Shown here in pieces: positions 33,050 through 43,201 of a DNA stretch of 64,000 nt. This DNA comes from Paenibacillus cookii (GTDB lineage: Bacteria; Bacillota; Bacilli; Paenibacillales; Paenibacillaceae), in assembly GCF_018333375.1 (NCBI RefSeq), contig NZ_BORW01000023.1, positions 1-64,000 on the forward strand, written 5' to 3'. Positions within the stretch are counted from its first letter, which is position 1, and each line of letters begins with the position of its first letter. The notes under the pieces were generated by a model. The model did no database searches and was not told the DNA's origin. It saw nothing but the letters and a program-made list of their open reading frames with translations. Made by a program: the position numbers and the translations under genes.

Positions 33050-34684
33050 TTATTTACCGAAAGAGGACAAAAATTTCACGCGGTCGCCCATCGGAGGGGT
33101 GTTGTTGTCCACCAATGCGATTTCGAGAAGCGCAGGTCCGCCGGCATTCAGCAGTCCGCTGAGCGCTTCCTTGTTCAGGTCGCTCATCTCCTGTACGCGA
33201 TAGCTTGGGATGCCCATGGCTTCCGCCATTGCCGCAATGCTGACTTCCTTCTGGGCAAAGGTCGCGTGCGACCGCTTGTACTGCAGCTCATGCCCGTGGT
33301 ATACCATGCCCAGCCGCGCATTGTTCATGATGACGAACAGGATCGGCAAATTGTATTCCTTGGCCGTCAGAATCTCCATGCCGTGCATGAAGAAGCAGCC
33401 GTCTCCCGTGATGCATACCACAGGACGGTCCGGATCGGCGAATTTCGAGCCGATGGCGGAGCCGATGCCGCTGCCCATCGCCCCGAAATGGACGTTAATG
33501 TCGAACGTGTTGTAATCCAGAACGTTCATGTAATGGATCACGTAGGACATGAACTCCCCGATATCGACGGTGTAGCGCGTATCCGCCGGGAGATGCTTCT
33601 GCAGGTTTTTCAGCACGTTTTGCGTGTTGTATTCCTCTGTCGCGACGTAACTTTGCGGTTTTTCCAACGCTTTTGCGCCTTGCTTGGGCAGTCCGAGCGC
33701 TTTCAGTTCCTCGAGCAGGAACATCAGGCTCAGGTTGATGTCGCCAAGAACCGGGATGTCGATTTCGTATTTGCGGCCGAATACGGTCTTGTCAAAATCC
33801 ATCTGCACGCAGAACCGGTTTTTGGTCAGATTCATATTCCAGTTGTTTGTTGCAGTTTCGCCCAAGCTGGAGCCGAGAATCAGCAGGGCTTGTCCATCCC
33901 CGTCATTGATGAGCGCCGAAGTCCCTTCATGACCCGCGAAACCGAATACCCCGGACAGAAGCGGATGCTCTTCGGGAATCAGTCCCTTCGCCTGCGGCGT
34001 GGTCACGATCGGCCAGTTGAGAAGCTCCGCAAGCTCAAGCACCTGATCCACCGAACCGCGGACGCCTTGCCCGATGAAAACATATCCGCTCTCGCGTTTC
34101 GCCAGCTCCTCCGCAACCTTCTTGATCGTATCCAGTTCCGGCACGATCGGCGTTCTTTTCGGCGGCTCGGGAATCGTAACCTGCACTTCGCCCTGCTGCA
34201 CGTCGATCGGCATCGCTACATGGACCGGCCCGGGCACGCCGGATATCGCGATTTCAACCGCTTTTGCCACCTCGGCCAGCAGATCCTTGGATTCGCGCAC
34301 CGTCACGCTGTATTTGGTGACCGACCGGTATACCGGCTCGGCGTCCAATTCCTGCGACGCGTTCAACCCCACCGTATTGACCGGAACCGCACCCGTCAAA
34401 AACAATACCGGCAGATGCTCGCGCATCGCGTTGGCCGCGCCGGTGACAAGATTGGTTCCCCCCGGCCCGCTGCAGCCGATGGCCACGCTAAGCTGGCCCG
34501 AATATTTGGCATAGGCCGCCGCCATATAGGACGCAGCCCCTTCATGTTTGGTAACGACCGGCGTGATTTCGGGCATCTCCACCAGCTGGTCGAACAGGAC
34601 GTTAACGGAACCGGCGGGAATGCCGAAAATATGCCTTACGCCTAATCCTTTCAAATACTCCAATACTGCGCGTGCTGCTTTCAT
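33050..34684 (-). CDS. Acetolactate synthase-like TPP enzyme
   Basis: Protein of 544 residues with the PYR, central and PP domains of thiamine diphosphate enzymes. Catalytic Glu lies in VTKHEGAAS, and the cofactor motif starts GDGCFF and ends IMNN. It is shorter than biosynthetic IlvB and stands alone, with no regulatory IlvN, which suits catabolic AlsS or a pyruvate-oxidase-like enzyme; benzoylformate-type decarboxylases are further options. AGGAGG lies 7 bases before the ATG. Confidence 0.75.
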   Translation of the reverse strand: MKAARAVLEYLKGLGVRHIFGIPAGSVNVLFDQLVEMPEITPVVTKHEGAASYMAAAYAKYSGQLSVAIGCSGPGGTNLVTGAANAMREHLPVLFLTGAVPVNTVGLNASQELDAEPVYRSVTKYSVTVRESKDLLAEVAKAVEIAISGVPGPVHVAMPIDVQQGEVQVTIPEPPKRTPIVPELDTIKKVAEELAKRESGYVFIGQGVRGSVDQVLELAELLNWPIVTTPQAKGLIPEEHPLLSGVFGFAGHEGTSALINDGDGQALLILGSSLGETATNNWNMNLTKNRFCVQMDFDKTVFGRKYEIDIPVLGDINLSLMFLLEELKALGLPKQGAKALEKPQSYVATEEYNTQNVLKNLQKHLPADTRYTVDIGEFMSYVIHYMNVLDYNTFDINVHFGAMGSGIGSAIGSKFADPDRPVVCITGDGCFFMHGMEILTAKEYNLPILFVIMNNARLGMVYHGHELQYKRSHATFAQKEVSIAAMAEAMGIPSYRVQEMSDLNKEALSGLLNAGGPALLEIALVDNNTPPMGDRVKFLSSFGK

Positions 34685-34750
34685 AAAAAAACCTCCTAAT
34701 AAATTTCTATTTATCTATGGTGTAAAGAGTGACCGGGCCGAAAAGAAGGC

Positions 34751-37546
34751 TCAGTTCACTCCGCAGGATAGGTACAATTGAGCGATGTCCTCCGCCTTCA
34801 TCGGACGGCTGAAATAATAGCCCTGCATCAGATAACAGCTGCGGGCAGCCAAAAACTCGGCCTGCTCCTTGGTCTCGACCCCTTCGGCAATGACGTTCAG
34901 GTTCAAATTCTGGGCCAGCGTAATAATCGTGTTCGTGATGGCCGCATTGTCGTCGTCCTTGATGATGTCCTGCACGAAGGATTTATCGATCTTCAGCGTG
35001 CTGATCGGAAAGTTTTTCAAATACCCCAGGGAGGAATAGCCCGTCCCGAAATCATCGATGGCAATATTAATGCCCAGACCCTTAAGCTGCTCCATCGTTC
35101 TGAGCGTCACGTCGGTGTTTTTGATGATCTGGTTTTCGGTGACCTCCAGGTGCAGAAATTCCGGCGACAGGTCGGTTTTTTTCAAAATGTTTTTCACGAC
35201 GGTGAACAGGTTGTTCTGCTCGAACTGCCTGACCGACAAATTGACGGATACGCTGATCGGCGGGAATCCTTTTTTATGCCACTTCTTGATCTGCATACAT
35301 GCGTTCCGAAGCACCCATTCCCCGATCGGGACAATGAGCCCCGTCTCTTCGGCGATCGGAATGAACTCGTCCGGCGGCACCATGCCCTCTTTCGGATGAT
35401 TCCAGCGCAGAAGCGCCTCCACGCCGACGATCGTATTCGTTTTATAATTGATTTGGGGCTGGTAGTAGAGAATGAGCTCGTCCTGATCAAGCGCTTTGTA
35501 TAACGCGTTTTCGAACTTGACGATTTCGAACGTCCTCGTGTCCATGCCCGTGCTGAAAAAGTGATAGCTGTTCCCGGATATCTCTTTCGATTTATACATC
35601 GCGGTGTCCGCATTTTTGATCAGCGTTTCGCTGGTGTCCCCATGATCCGGAAACAGGCTGATGCCGATGCTCGTTTTGATGTACACTTCATGGTCTTTGA
35701 CGTAAAACGGTTCCTCGAACGAAGCGATGACCTGGTTAACGACCTTCGAAATCTCTTTTTTGCTTTTGATGTTCGGCAGGAAAATCGTAAACTCATCCCC
35801 GCCTTGGCGCGAAACGGTCGCGCTTTTCGGAATGGAGTCAACGAGCCGTTTGGCAACGTCCCGCAGCAGCAAATCGCCGTAGGTATGCCCCAGCGTGTCG
35901 TTAATGAATTTGAAACGGTCCAAATCCAGGTACAGAAGCGCTATTTTCCCTCCGTTCGCTTGGGCGTATTTAATGCCCTGATCGAGCCTGTCTTTGAGCA
36001 AAACCCGGTTAGGCAGGCCCGTCACGCTGTCAAAGTAGGCATGGTATCTGATTTCCTCCTCCATCTGCTTTCGTTCCGTAATGTCTTTGAAAGTCACGAC
36101 GTCGCCGACGATATCGTCCCCTTCCTTGATGGATGAAATGACGTATTCGACCGGAAAGCTGGAGCCGTTCTTGCGGTAAAAGCAGTCGTCCGCATGGCAT
36201 TTATCCCATTTGCGGTAATCCATGCCGTCCCCCCGCTCCCTATCTTCACCCTTGCCGTAAAAAATAACGCTGGCCGGCTGGCCGATCAGCTCCCTGGCTT
36301 CATAACCGAGCATCGCCTCGCCGGCGGGGTTGCAAAAGGTGATGTTGCCCTGAAGGTCCAGGCCGAAAATCCCTTCGCCGGCCGAGTTGAGGATGAGCTC
36401 CTTCTCCCGGCTCAGATGCTGAAGCTCGGCCACGACCCGCTCCAGTTCCCTGTTCTTGAACGTAATTTCAGAAGTCCTTTCCTCGATGATGACTTCCTGC
36501 TTCTCCATGTAAAGCAAATTCGACAACGTCGAAGCCGTGGCTTCCACAATGGATTGGCACAGCTGGATCGTGGCTTCCGAATACGTCATGATTTTTTCGC
36601 CGAGATTGACCACCGCGATGACGCCTAGCACTTCCCCCATCGAAACCAGCGGAAACATGTACATCCCTTTGATCCCGAAATCCCGGCAAGCCTCATGGTT
36701 AGGCCTGTCGTCCTTGGAAACGTCCGGAATGATGATCACTTTTTTCGTGCGCACGACCTCGTGGAAAACGCGATCATTTTCCGGGTCGATTTTCACCCTT
36801 TGATGCGTTCGCATCCAGTCTTCCTCGGACCAGTCGCTGTCCTTGCTCAGCTTGGCGGGTTTGATTCTTTTCCCGGCGAGCGGGTCCAGCAAATGGGCCC
36901 CGATGTTGTAGTTGTTCAGCACTTTGGCGATATAATAAAAGCTTGTGTCCAGCCCCTGCTGCATGGTCGAGCACATCGATAAGTTGCGTGTCACGTCAAG
37001 CAGAAGCTGCTTCTCGGCGATCAGATTTTCCTTATGCGTCAAATTGTTGGCGTTGCGGATGGCCACGGCCGCCATATTGACGTAGGCCTCGACCGTCTGA
37101 ATCTCCGATTCCGTCAAATTCATCGGAATGCCGTAATCAAAAAGAAACACGAGCCCAAACAGCTCCTGCTCATACGAGATGGGAAGAACGAGCAGCGATT
37201 TGATCTCGAAGCCTTCGATCGCCCAGGAGTCGGGGCGCCGATCTTGTGATGTGTCCGGAATGTAGATCGTTTTTTGCGTTTCGATCACTTCTTTGGCGAG
37301 CTGATCGCGGTTGGTGTCGATGATATGCATGTCCAGCGTCATCCCGTTGATGATCTCGGGTTTGCCGACATACCCCCTAAAGGTCCCATCGCCTTGCGGC
37401 AGATAAATGCCAACCGAATCGCATTGGACGATCTCCTCCGAAATAGCTGTCGTTACATGCTGCAATACCTCTCGCAATTCCAATTTGGTGTTGATCAGTT
37501 TCGTAATATTCGCGAGCCGGGAATACCTCGTTTGCTCCTTAACCAT
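34751..37546 (-). CDS. GAF-GAF-PAS-GGDEF-EAL signalling protein
   Basis: Protein of 931 residues, soluble, with two GAF domains (about 15-170 and 190-345), a coiled coil, a PAS domain (about 385-500), a GGDEF domain (about 510-670) and an EAL domain (about 680-925). GGDEF is intact ([11 protein letters not shown]) and so is EAL ([19 protein letters not shown]), so it could both make and degrade cyclic di-GMP. GAF and PAS parts would sense small ligands or redox state. ATG 37546 with GGGGAG at about 9 bases is preferred to 37567. The upstream 480-bp region is AT-rich and gene-free. Confidence 0.93.
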   Translation of the reverse strand: MVKEQTRYSRLANITKLINTKLELREVLQHVTTAISEEIVQCDSVGIYLPQGDGTFRGYVGKPEIINGMTLDMHIIDTNRDQLAKEVIETQKTIYIPDTSQDRRPDSWAIEGFEIKSLLVLPISYEQELFGLVFLFDYGIPMNLTESEIQTVEAYVNMAAVAIRNANNLTHKENLIAEKQLLLDVTRNLSMCSTMQQGLDTSFYYIAKVLNNYNIGAHLLDPLAGKRIKPAKLSKDSDWSEEDWMRTHQRVKIDPENDRVFHEVVRTKKVIIIPDVSKDDRPNHEACRDFGIKGMYMFPLVSMGEVLGVIAVVNLGEKIMTYSEATIQLCQSIVEATASTLSNLLYMEKQEVIIEERTSEITFKNRELERVVAELQHLSREKELILNSAGEGIFGLDLQGNITFCNPAGEAMLGYEARELIGQPASVIFYGKGEDRERGDGMDYRKWDKCHADDCFYRKNGSSFPVEYVISSIKEGDDIVGDVVTFKDITERKQMEEEIRYHAYFDSVTGLPNRVLLKDRLDQGIKYAQANGGKIALLYLDLDRFKFINDTLGHTYGDLLLRDVAKRLVDSIPKSATVSRQGGDEFTIFLPNIKSKKEISKVVNQVIASFEEPFYVKDHEVYIKTSIGISLFPDHGDTSETLIKNADTAMYKSKEISGNSYHFFSTGMDTRTFEIVKFENALYKALDQDELILYYQPQINYKTNTIVGVEALLRWNHPKEGMVPPDEFIPIAEETGLIVPIGEWVLRNACMQIKKWHKKGFPPISVSVNLSVRQFEQNNLFTVVKNILKKTDLSPEFLHLEVTENQIIKNTDVTLRTMEQLKGLGINIAIDDFGTGYSSLGYLKNFPISTLKIDKSFVQDIIKDDDNAAITNTIITLAQNLNLNVIAEGVETKEQAEFLAARSCYLMQGYYFSRPMKAEDIAQLYLSCGVN

Positions 37547-37983
37547 CACACGCTCTCCCCTTGTCATCTTCGTTTGACATCGATGTATGGTCCTGCTAAA
37601 TATGAACTATTTATGTTATATAGGCGTATGATCTCCCTATCCTAGACTTCCGTCATGCGTGATGAAAAAATATAAGGTCCTATTTTCCTTATTTTAACTC
37701 AGAACGGTATCTTTTTTATATATCGAATACTAAAAAAAATAGTAATTTTTAGTTATTTCCCCTATGATCAGCGAAATTGAGGCGCTAAAAGGGGTAGATG
37801 CGTCGGGTAAGGGCGATTTTTGAAAAAGGAAAGCTTGAAAACTCGCGGAGAATACAAGAAATCATGTAATTTAAAGGAAGACGTTTCCGGGAAAGAGCTC
37901 TTGCGATGCAGGTACATTGGTTGCGCTTCTTCCTGATCGGGGATTGTTTAATGGAATCATACCCGCGACTTCTTGACGATACG
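37547..37983. other. AT-rich intergenic region
   Basis: About 440 bases without a supported gene. It presumably contains the promoter of the GGDEF-EAL gene. A poly-T element with small TACTA/TAGTA arms lies near 37730; no function is assignable. Confidence 0.4.
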
Positions 37984-38020
37984 AAAAAAAGCCCCCTCGC
38001 TTTGCGACAAAAGGACTTTC
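37984..38020 (-). terminator. Terminator of ferredoxin/flavodoxin reductase gene
   Basis: Outer AAGTCC/GGGGCTT and inner GTCGC/GCGA pairs, followed by seven T on the minus strand. Confidence 0.6.
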
Positions 38021-38034
38021 TATCGGTTCGCGGT

Positions 38035-39084
38035 TTACCCCATCATTTTTTTGACGAGATCCCGGTTTCTGTCTTTGAACGCTTCGTTATGCGAGGAGAC
38101 CATGGCGACCGCGTCGGCGTCCGGCTGAAGGAACCGTTTCGCCTTGTTGACGGCGTTGGCCGCATCCTGGAAGGCCCCCGCAATGAGGTGCAGCTTGCCT
38201 TCATGTTTGAGGATATCCCCGGCCGCGTACAATCCGGGAACGGAGGACTCGCTGCTTGGCGTGCCCGCTATGAAATATTCGTCGGCAATGTCGATTTTGA
38301 GGTCGCTTTGCTGCAGCAAGGTCGTGTCGCGTTCATATCCGTGATTGATGATCACGTCATCCACGTACAGCTCCATCACGTCGCCCGTCTGCTGATGGGT
38401 CAGTTCGACGCGTTCGATCGCTTCATGGTCTGCGCGGGCATGCAGCTTGGTAATCGTCCGATGGAACAAACATTCCACCGAGCTGTTCAGCAGCTGTTCC
38501 ACGGAAGCTTCGTGCCCGTTCAGCGCGTCCTTGCGGTAGGCGACGTAGACCTTTTTCGCGATGGGTTCCAGCTCGTTGGCCCAGTCGACCGCGGCATTGC
38601 CCCCGCCGGAAATGATTACCGTTTTATCCTTGAACCGCTTCAGCGATTTGACCGTATAATGCAGGTTGCTGATCTCGAAACGGCTTGCGCCTTCGATCTC
38701 CAGCTTCTGCGGATTCAGAATGCCGCCGCCGACGGCGATGATGACCGTCTTGGAGAGATGGACGCGCCCCGAACTGCCATGCAGCTCGAAAATTCCGGCC
38801 CCCCGCCGCGTAATGGACTCGACCTTTTCGTTCAGCACGACCTCGGGGTTAAACGTCAGCCCCTGCTGCACCAGCTGCTCGATCAGCTTGGCTCCGGGAA
38901 TCGGCGTCAAGCCGCCGACGTCCCAAATCATTTTCTCCGGGTACACATGTATTTTGCCGCCCAGCTCGGGCTGGAACTCGATGATTTTGGTCTTCATTTC
39001 CCGCAGCCCGCTATAAAAAGCGGAATAAAGCCCGGCCGGCCCCCCGCCGACCACTGTCATATCGAAAATTTCTTCCTGACCCAT
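38035..39084 (-). CDS. Ferredoxin--NADP reductase type 2 (YcgT/YumC-like)
   Basis: Thioredoxin-reductase-like flavoprotein of 349 residues without the redox Cys pair. FAD loop is TVVGGGPAGLYSAFYSG, NADPH loop IISGGGNAAVDWA, second FAD site GLYAAGDILKH. ATG 39084 has GAGGAG 9 bases away; the frame is open to 39135. A Fur box sits within its promoter, divergent from a siderophore transporter. In Bacillus the YcgT type is iron-regulated and linked to reductive release of iron from imported siderophore, probably the role here. Confidence 0.88.
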   Translation of the reverse strand: MGQEEIFDMTVVGGGPAGLYSAFYSGLREMKTKIIEFQPELGGKIHVYPEKMIWDVGGLTPIPGAKLIEQLVQQGLTFNPEVVLNEKVESITRRGAGIFELHGSSGRVHLSKTVIIAVGGGILNPQKLEIEGASRFEISNLHYTVKSLKRFKDKTVIISGGGNAAVDWANELEPIAKKVYVAYRKDALNGHEASVEQLLNSSVECLFHRTITKLHARADHEAIERVELTHQQTGDVMELYVDDVIINHGYERDTTLLQQSDLKIDIADEYFIAGTPSSESSVPGLYAAGDILKHEGKLHLIAGAFQDAANAVNKAKRFLQPDADAVAMVSSHNEAFKDRNRDLVKKMMG

Positions 39085-39126
39085 ACCCGCTCGCTCCTCA
39101 ACTTTATTTATAATCATTCTTATTAA

Positions 39127-39141
39127 TGATAACAATTCTCA
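39127..39141. promoter_or_regulatory. Fur box over reductase promoter
   Basis: Minus strand TGAGAATTGTTATCA matches 12 of 14 of the 7-1-7 Fur consensus. It sits between TTGAGA and TAATAA elements spaced 17 bp. Confidence 0.75.
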
Positions 39142-39188
39142 TTCTCAATAAAAATATACATGGATTTTCCTTGATTTTCAAGATTCTA

Positions 39189-39217
39189 TTGACATCGACG
39201 CAAAATCAACTTATTCT
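39189..39217 (+). promoter_or_regulatory. Promoter of siderophore ABC operon
   Basis: TTGACA (39189-39194), 17-bp spacer, TATTCT (39212-39217), followed at once by a Fur box. Confidence 0.6.
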
Positions 39218-39228
39218 TTTAACGATAT

Positions 39229-39243
39229 TGAGAATCATTATCA
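39229..39243. promoter_or_regulatory. Fur box over siderophore operon start
   Basis: TGAGAATCATTATCA differs from the 7-1-7 consensus TGATAAT-n-ATTATCA at one position. It lies where Fur would block transcription of the operon. Confidence 0.85.
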
Positions 39244-39341
39244 GTCATGTCCGAACATATTATGCTCCATTTAGGAGGGTTTATTTCGGCAATCATATCT
39301 TGTCTCTAAAAAATATTTTGCTATATAAGGGAGGGCCACTC

Positions 39342-40130
39342 ATGGTTCGGCTGTACACTACGGAACTCAGCATCGGCTACGGCGAACGCTCTATCGTCAA
39401 AAATCTCAGCGTCAGCATTCCCGACAAAAAAATCACCGCCATCATCGGCTCCAACGGATGCGGCAAATCGACGCTGCTGAAAGCGATCACCCGCATTATT
39501 CCGCACCAGGGCGGCACGGTGATTCTCGACGGAGAGGACATCGCCAAGGAGAATACGAAGCTGCTGGCCAAAAAAATGGCCATCCTGCCGCAAACGCCCG
39601 AAAGCGCTGCGGGGCTGACCGTCGGCGAGCTGGTGTCGTACGGGCGTTTTCCGTACCAAAAAGGCTTCGGGCGCCTGACGCCGCGCGACGTCGAGGTGAT
39701 CGACTGGGCGCTCGCGGAGACGGGCACGAAGGATTTCAAGTACCGCTCGGTCGATACGCTTTCCGGCGGACAACGCCAGCGGGTATGGATCGCGATGGCG
39801 CTCGCCCAGGAAACCGATATCATCTTCCTCGACGAGCCGACTACATACCTGGACATGGCGCATCAGCTGGAAGTGCTCGAACTGTTGCAGAATCTCAACA
39901 CAGAGCAGCAGCGCACCATCGTGATGGTGCTTCACGACATCAACCAGGCCGCCCGTTTCGCCGATTATCTCATCGCGCTGAAGGACGGGGAAATCGTCAA
40001 AACCGGCAGCGGCGAGGAAGTGATCCGCCCCGAAGTGCTGAAGCAGGTCTATTCGATCGATGCGGCCGTCGGCCGCGACCCGCGGACCGGGAAACCGATG
40101 TGCGTCACCTATGATTTGATCAAAACTTAG
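39342..40130 (+). CDS. Iron-siderophore ABC transporter ATPase (FecE/YusV-like)
   Basis: Protein of 262 residues. Walker A GSNGCGKST, signature LSGGQRQRVWIAMA, Walker B IIFLDEPTTYLD, H-loop VLHDINQA. ATG 39342 follows GGGAGGG; the frame extends to 39126 without support. First gene of a four-gene operon; an ATPase-first order is unusual for this type of locus, as the binding protein commonly leads. Confidence 0.92.
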   Translation: MVRLYTTELSIGYGERSIVKNLSVSIPDKKITAIIGSNGCGKSTLLKAITRIIPHQGGTVILDGEDIAKENTKLLAKKMAILPQTPESAAGLTVGELVSYGRFPYQKGFGRLTPRDVEVIDWALAETGTKDFKYRSVDTLSGGQRQRVWIAMALAQETDIIFLDEPTTYLDMAHQLEVLELLQNLNTEQQRTIVMVLHDINQAARFADYLIALKDGEIVKTGSGEEVIRPEVLKQVYSIDAAVGRDPRTGKPMCVTYDLIKT

Positions 40131-40170
40131 CGGAATCCAAACATATATTTTGAGAAGGAGCGTCAATCCA

Positions 40171-41103
40171 ATGAAAAAAGCATTTTTACCCCTTTTATTA
40201 TGCCTTATCCTCGCCTTAAGCGCCTGCAGCAGCAAAAACGGAGCCGACGGCAAGGTGGAAGGAAACGCCGCCGCGGAACAAGCAAGCTCCGAAACGATCA
40301 CCTACCAATCCGAAAACGGCCCCGTGAAGGTGCCGGCCCATCCGAAACGCGTCGTCGTTCTCTCCAGCTTCACCGGCAACGTATTGGCGCTTGGCGTCAA
40401 CGTGGTCGGCGCCGACTCCTGGTCGAAAATGAACCCGAACTTCAAAGACAAGCTGAAAGATGCGGAAGAAGTTTCGGACGAAAACCTGGAAAAAATCATC
40501 GAACTGAACCCCGACCTCATCATCGGACTGTCCAACATCAAAAACGTCGACAAGCTGAAACAGATTGCGCCTACGGTCACCTACACCTACGGAAAAGTCG
40601 ATTATTTGACGCAGCAGCTGGAAATCGGCAAACTGCTGAACAAGGAAAAAGAGGCGCAGGCCTGGATAGACGATTTCAAAAAACGCGCCGATGAGGCCGG
40701 CAAACAGATCAAAGCCAAAATCGGCGACAAGGCGACCGTGTCCGTCATGGAAGTTTTCAACAAGCAGCTGTACGTCTACGGCGACAACTGGGGCCGCGGC
40801 ACCGAAATTCTGTATCAGCAGATGAAGCTGAACATGCCCGAGAAGGTCAAGGAAACCGCTCTGAAGGAAGGGTATTACGCGCTTTCTCCCGAAGTTCTGC
40901 CCGAATTCGCCGGCGATTACGTCATTTTCAGCAAGGATCAGGATTCCGGCAATTCCCTGGAGGAGACGGAGACGTACAAAAATATGCCTGCCGTAAAAAA
41001 CGGCCATGTTTTCGTCGCGGATGCCAAAGCGTTTTATTTCAACGATCCGATCACGCTGGACTACCAGCTCGATTTCTTTATCAAACATTTCCTCGGGAAG
41101 TAG
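40171..41103 (+). CDS. Iron-siderophore binding lipoprotein
   Basis: Lipoprotein of 310 residues with a signal and lipobox LALSAC. The TroA/FhuD fold is visible: KVPAHPKRVVVLSSF strand, ELNPDLIIGLS, and a C-terminal YQLDFFIKHFLGK helix. Likely hydroxamate-type siderophore, as in FhuD/YxeB, by general similarity only. ATG 40171 with AAGGAG about 10 bases away. Confidence 0.9.
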   Translation: MKKAFLPLLLCLILALSACSSKNGADGKVEGNAAAEQASSETITYQSENGPVKVPAHPKRVVVLSSFTGNVLALGVNVVGADSWSKMNPNFKDKLKDAEEVSDENLEKIIELNPDLIIGLSNIKNVDKLKQIAPTVTYTYGKVDYLTQQLEIGKLLNKEKEAQAWIDDFKKRADEAGKQIKAKIGDKATVSVMEVFNKQLYVYGDNWGRGTEILYQQMKLNMPEKVKETALKEGYYALSPEVLPEFAGDYVIFSKDQDSGNSLEETETYKNMPAVKNGHVFVADAKAFYFNDPITLDYQLDFFIKHFLGK

Positions 41104-41109
41104 TGCGCG

Positions 41110-42117
41110 ATGGACAAGAAAACTGGACGAATCCCATTTACGTATAAAATGCTTGCGGCGCTGCTGCTGCTGATTGCCGTCTTCGTGCTGGCGATGCTGG
41201 TCGGAGCCGCCGACGTTTCGGCCAGGGACGTATGGATGGCCTTGACCAGCAAAAGCGCCGGGGAAAAGCTGTCGATGATCCGGGAAATCCGCCTGCCGCG
41301 GGAGGTTGCCGCGATCTTCGTCGGGGCGGCGCTGGCCGTCGCCGGGGCGATCATGCAGGGCATGACCCGCAACCCGCTGGCCGACCCGGGGCTCCTCGGC
41401 TTGACGGCGGGCGCCAATGCCGCGCTGGCTGTCACGCTGGCGTTACTGACCTCCGTCAATTATTTCGGCCTGATGATCGCCTGCTTTATCGGCGCGGCCG
41501 CAGGCGCGGCGCTCGTCTTCGGGATCAGCTCCGTCAAGCGGGGCGGCTTCTCCCCGCTGCGGATCGTGCTGGCGGGCGCCGCCATCTCCGCCTTTTTGAA
41601 CGCCGTTGCGGACGGGGTAGGAATTACCTTCAAAATTTCCAAAAGCGTCTCCATGTGGACCTCCGGCGGCCTGATCGGGGCGAACTGGAGCCAGCTTCAG
41701 GTGATCGTGCCCTTTATCGTCGCCGGCATCATCGTTGCGATGCTGCTGTCCAAGCAGCTGACGATCCTTAGCCTGAGCGAGGAAGTGGCCGTCGGCCTCG
41801 GCCAGAAAACGGCGCGGATCAAAGCGATCCTGTTCGTGGTGACGTTCCTGCTTGCGGGCGCTTCGGTCGCGCTCGTCGGCAGCCTCACCTTCCTCGGGCT
41901 GATGATTCCGCATATCGTGCGCGCCATCGTCGGCACCGATTATCGGTTTGCGATCCCGATGGCGGCCGTCATGGGGGGAGCTTTCATGATGATCGCCGAT
42001 ACGCTGGCGCGAACGATCACCGCCCCGTACGAGGCGCCCGTCGCGGCCATTGTGGCGGTGCTGGGACTTCCGTTCTTCCTCGTCATTGCGCGGAAAGGAG
42101 GGCAAGCAAGCTCATGA
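41110..42117 (+). CDS. Iron-siderophore ABC permease, FecCD family (first)
   Basis: Permease of 335 residues, about nine to ten helices, with EIRLPREVAAIFVGAALAVAG and the MTRNPLADPGLLGLTAGA motif that contacts the ATPase. It follows the binding protein by six bases and overlaps the second permease by four. Confidence 0.92.
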   Translation: MDKKTGRIPFTYKMLAALLLLIAVFVLAMLVGAADVSARDVWMALTSKSAGEKLSMIREIRLPREVAAIFVGAALAVAGAIMQGMTRNPLADPGLLGLTAGANAALAVTLALLTSVNYFGLMIACFIGAAAGAALVFGISSVKRGGFSPLRIVLAGAAISAFLNAVADGVGITFKISKSVSMWTSGGLIGANWSQLQVIVPFIVAGIIVAMLLSKQLTILSLSEEVAVGLGQKTARIKAILFVVTFLLAGASVALVGSLTFLGLMIPHIVRAIVGTDYRFAIPMAAVMGGAFMMIADTLARTITAPYEAPVAAIVAVLGLPFFLVIARKGGQASS

Positions 42118-43121
42118 TCCATCCGTCACTGATCCGCAAGCAGCGCCTGATTCTGCTGATTCTGCTCATCCTGATTGTACTGACGGCCGTCGTCGGCATG
42201 GGGCTCGGTTACGCTTCCCTATCCTTCGATCGGCTGATTCCGACGCTGCTTGGCCAAGGCACGTTCAAGGAAAATTTCGTGTTGTTCTCCGTGCGGCTGC
42301 CGCGGATCGTCATTACGCTGCTGGCCGGGATGGCGCTGGCCCTTTCCGGTTCGATTTTGCAGGGAATTACGCGCAACGAGCTGGCCGACCCCGGCATCGT
42401 CGGCATCAATTCCGGCGCAGGCGTCGCCGTGTCGATCTTCTTTCTCTTTGCTCCGATCGAGGCCGGCTCGTTCATCTATCTGCTGCCGCTGATGGCTTTC
42501 ATGGGAGCGATGGTAACCGCCCTCCTGATCTATGTCAGCTCGTACAGCCGCAAATCCGGCCTGCAGCCGGTGCGGATGGTGCTGATGGGCGTCGGCTTCT
42601 CCATGGCGCTATCCGGCGTCATGGTCGTGCTGATTTCGTCCGCCAACCGGGAGAAGGTCGATTTCATTTCCAAGTGGATCGCGGGCAGCATCTGGGGGAC
42701 CGACTGGCCGTTTATCTGGGCGCTTCTCCCTTGGCTCGTCGTGCTGATTCCTTTTACGATGTACAAGGCCAACAAGCTGAACATGCTGTCGCTGAGCGAA
42801 CCCGTTGCCATCGGCGCCGGCGTATCGCTGAACAAAGAGCGCGTCGTGCTGCTGCTGACGGCCGTTGCCCTGGCGGCTTCCGCCGTGTCGGTCACGGGCG
42901 GCATCGCCTTTATCGGCCTGATGGCGCCGCATATCGCCAAAGCGCTGGTCGGCCCGCGGAACCAGTTGTTTATTCCGGTGGCGATCCTGACCGGGGGCTG
43001 GCTGCTCGTGCTGGCCGATACGATCGGCCGCCAGGTCGCGAGTCCGGACGGATTGGCGGCGGGCATCGTGGTCGCGCTCATCGGCGCGCCGTATTTCATC
43101 TATTTGCTGCTGAAAAAGTAA
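42114..43121 (+). CDS. Iron-siderophore ABC permease, FecCD family (second)
   Basis: Permease of 335 residues, partner of the preceding one, with VRLPRIVITLLAGMALALSG and the ITRNELADPGIVGINSGAG motif. ATG overlaps the previous stop (ATGA), so the two are translationally coupled. Confidence 0.92.
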   Translation: MIHPSLIRKQRLILLILLILIVLTAVVGMGLGYASLSFDRLIPTLLGQGTFKENFVLFSVRLPRIVITLLAGMALALSGSILQGITRNELADPGIVGINSGAGVAVSIFFLFAPIEAGSFIYLLPLMAFMGAMVTALLIYVSSYSRKSGLQPVRMVLMGVGFSMALSGVMVVLISSANREKVDFISKWIAGSIWGTDWPFIWALLPWLVVLIPFTMYKANKLNMLSLSEPVAIGAGVSLNKERVVLLLTAVALAASAVSVTGGIAFIGLMAPHIAKALVGPRNQLFIPVAILTGGWLLVLADTIGRQVASPDGLAAGIVVALIGAPYFIYLLLKK

Positions 43122-43140
43122 CCGCAGTGCTGCGATTCGC

Positions 43141-43194
43141 AAAAAAAGGCTCAAGCCGAACGCGATTTTTAACGCGTCGGCTTGAGCTTTTTAG
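43141..43194. terminator. Bidirectional terminator
   Basis: GCTCAAGCCGA-n-CGCG / CGCG-n-CGGCTTGAGC long stem with A- and T-tracts on both sides, between convergent operons. Confidence 0.85.
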
Positions 43195-43201
43195 GTCCCG
43201 T

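Noticed and set aside
32948-34645. 565-codon open frame on the plus strand
   Set aside because: It is the antisense shadow of the acetolactate-synthase-like gene; composition is that of reverse-complement codons and it lacks a ribosome site.
37906-39126. 406-codon plus-strand frame
   Set aside because: Shadow of the reductase gene; the domains on the minus strand are unmistakable.
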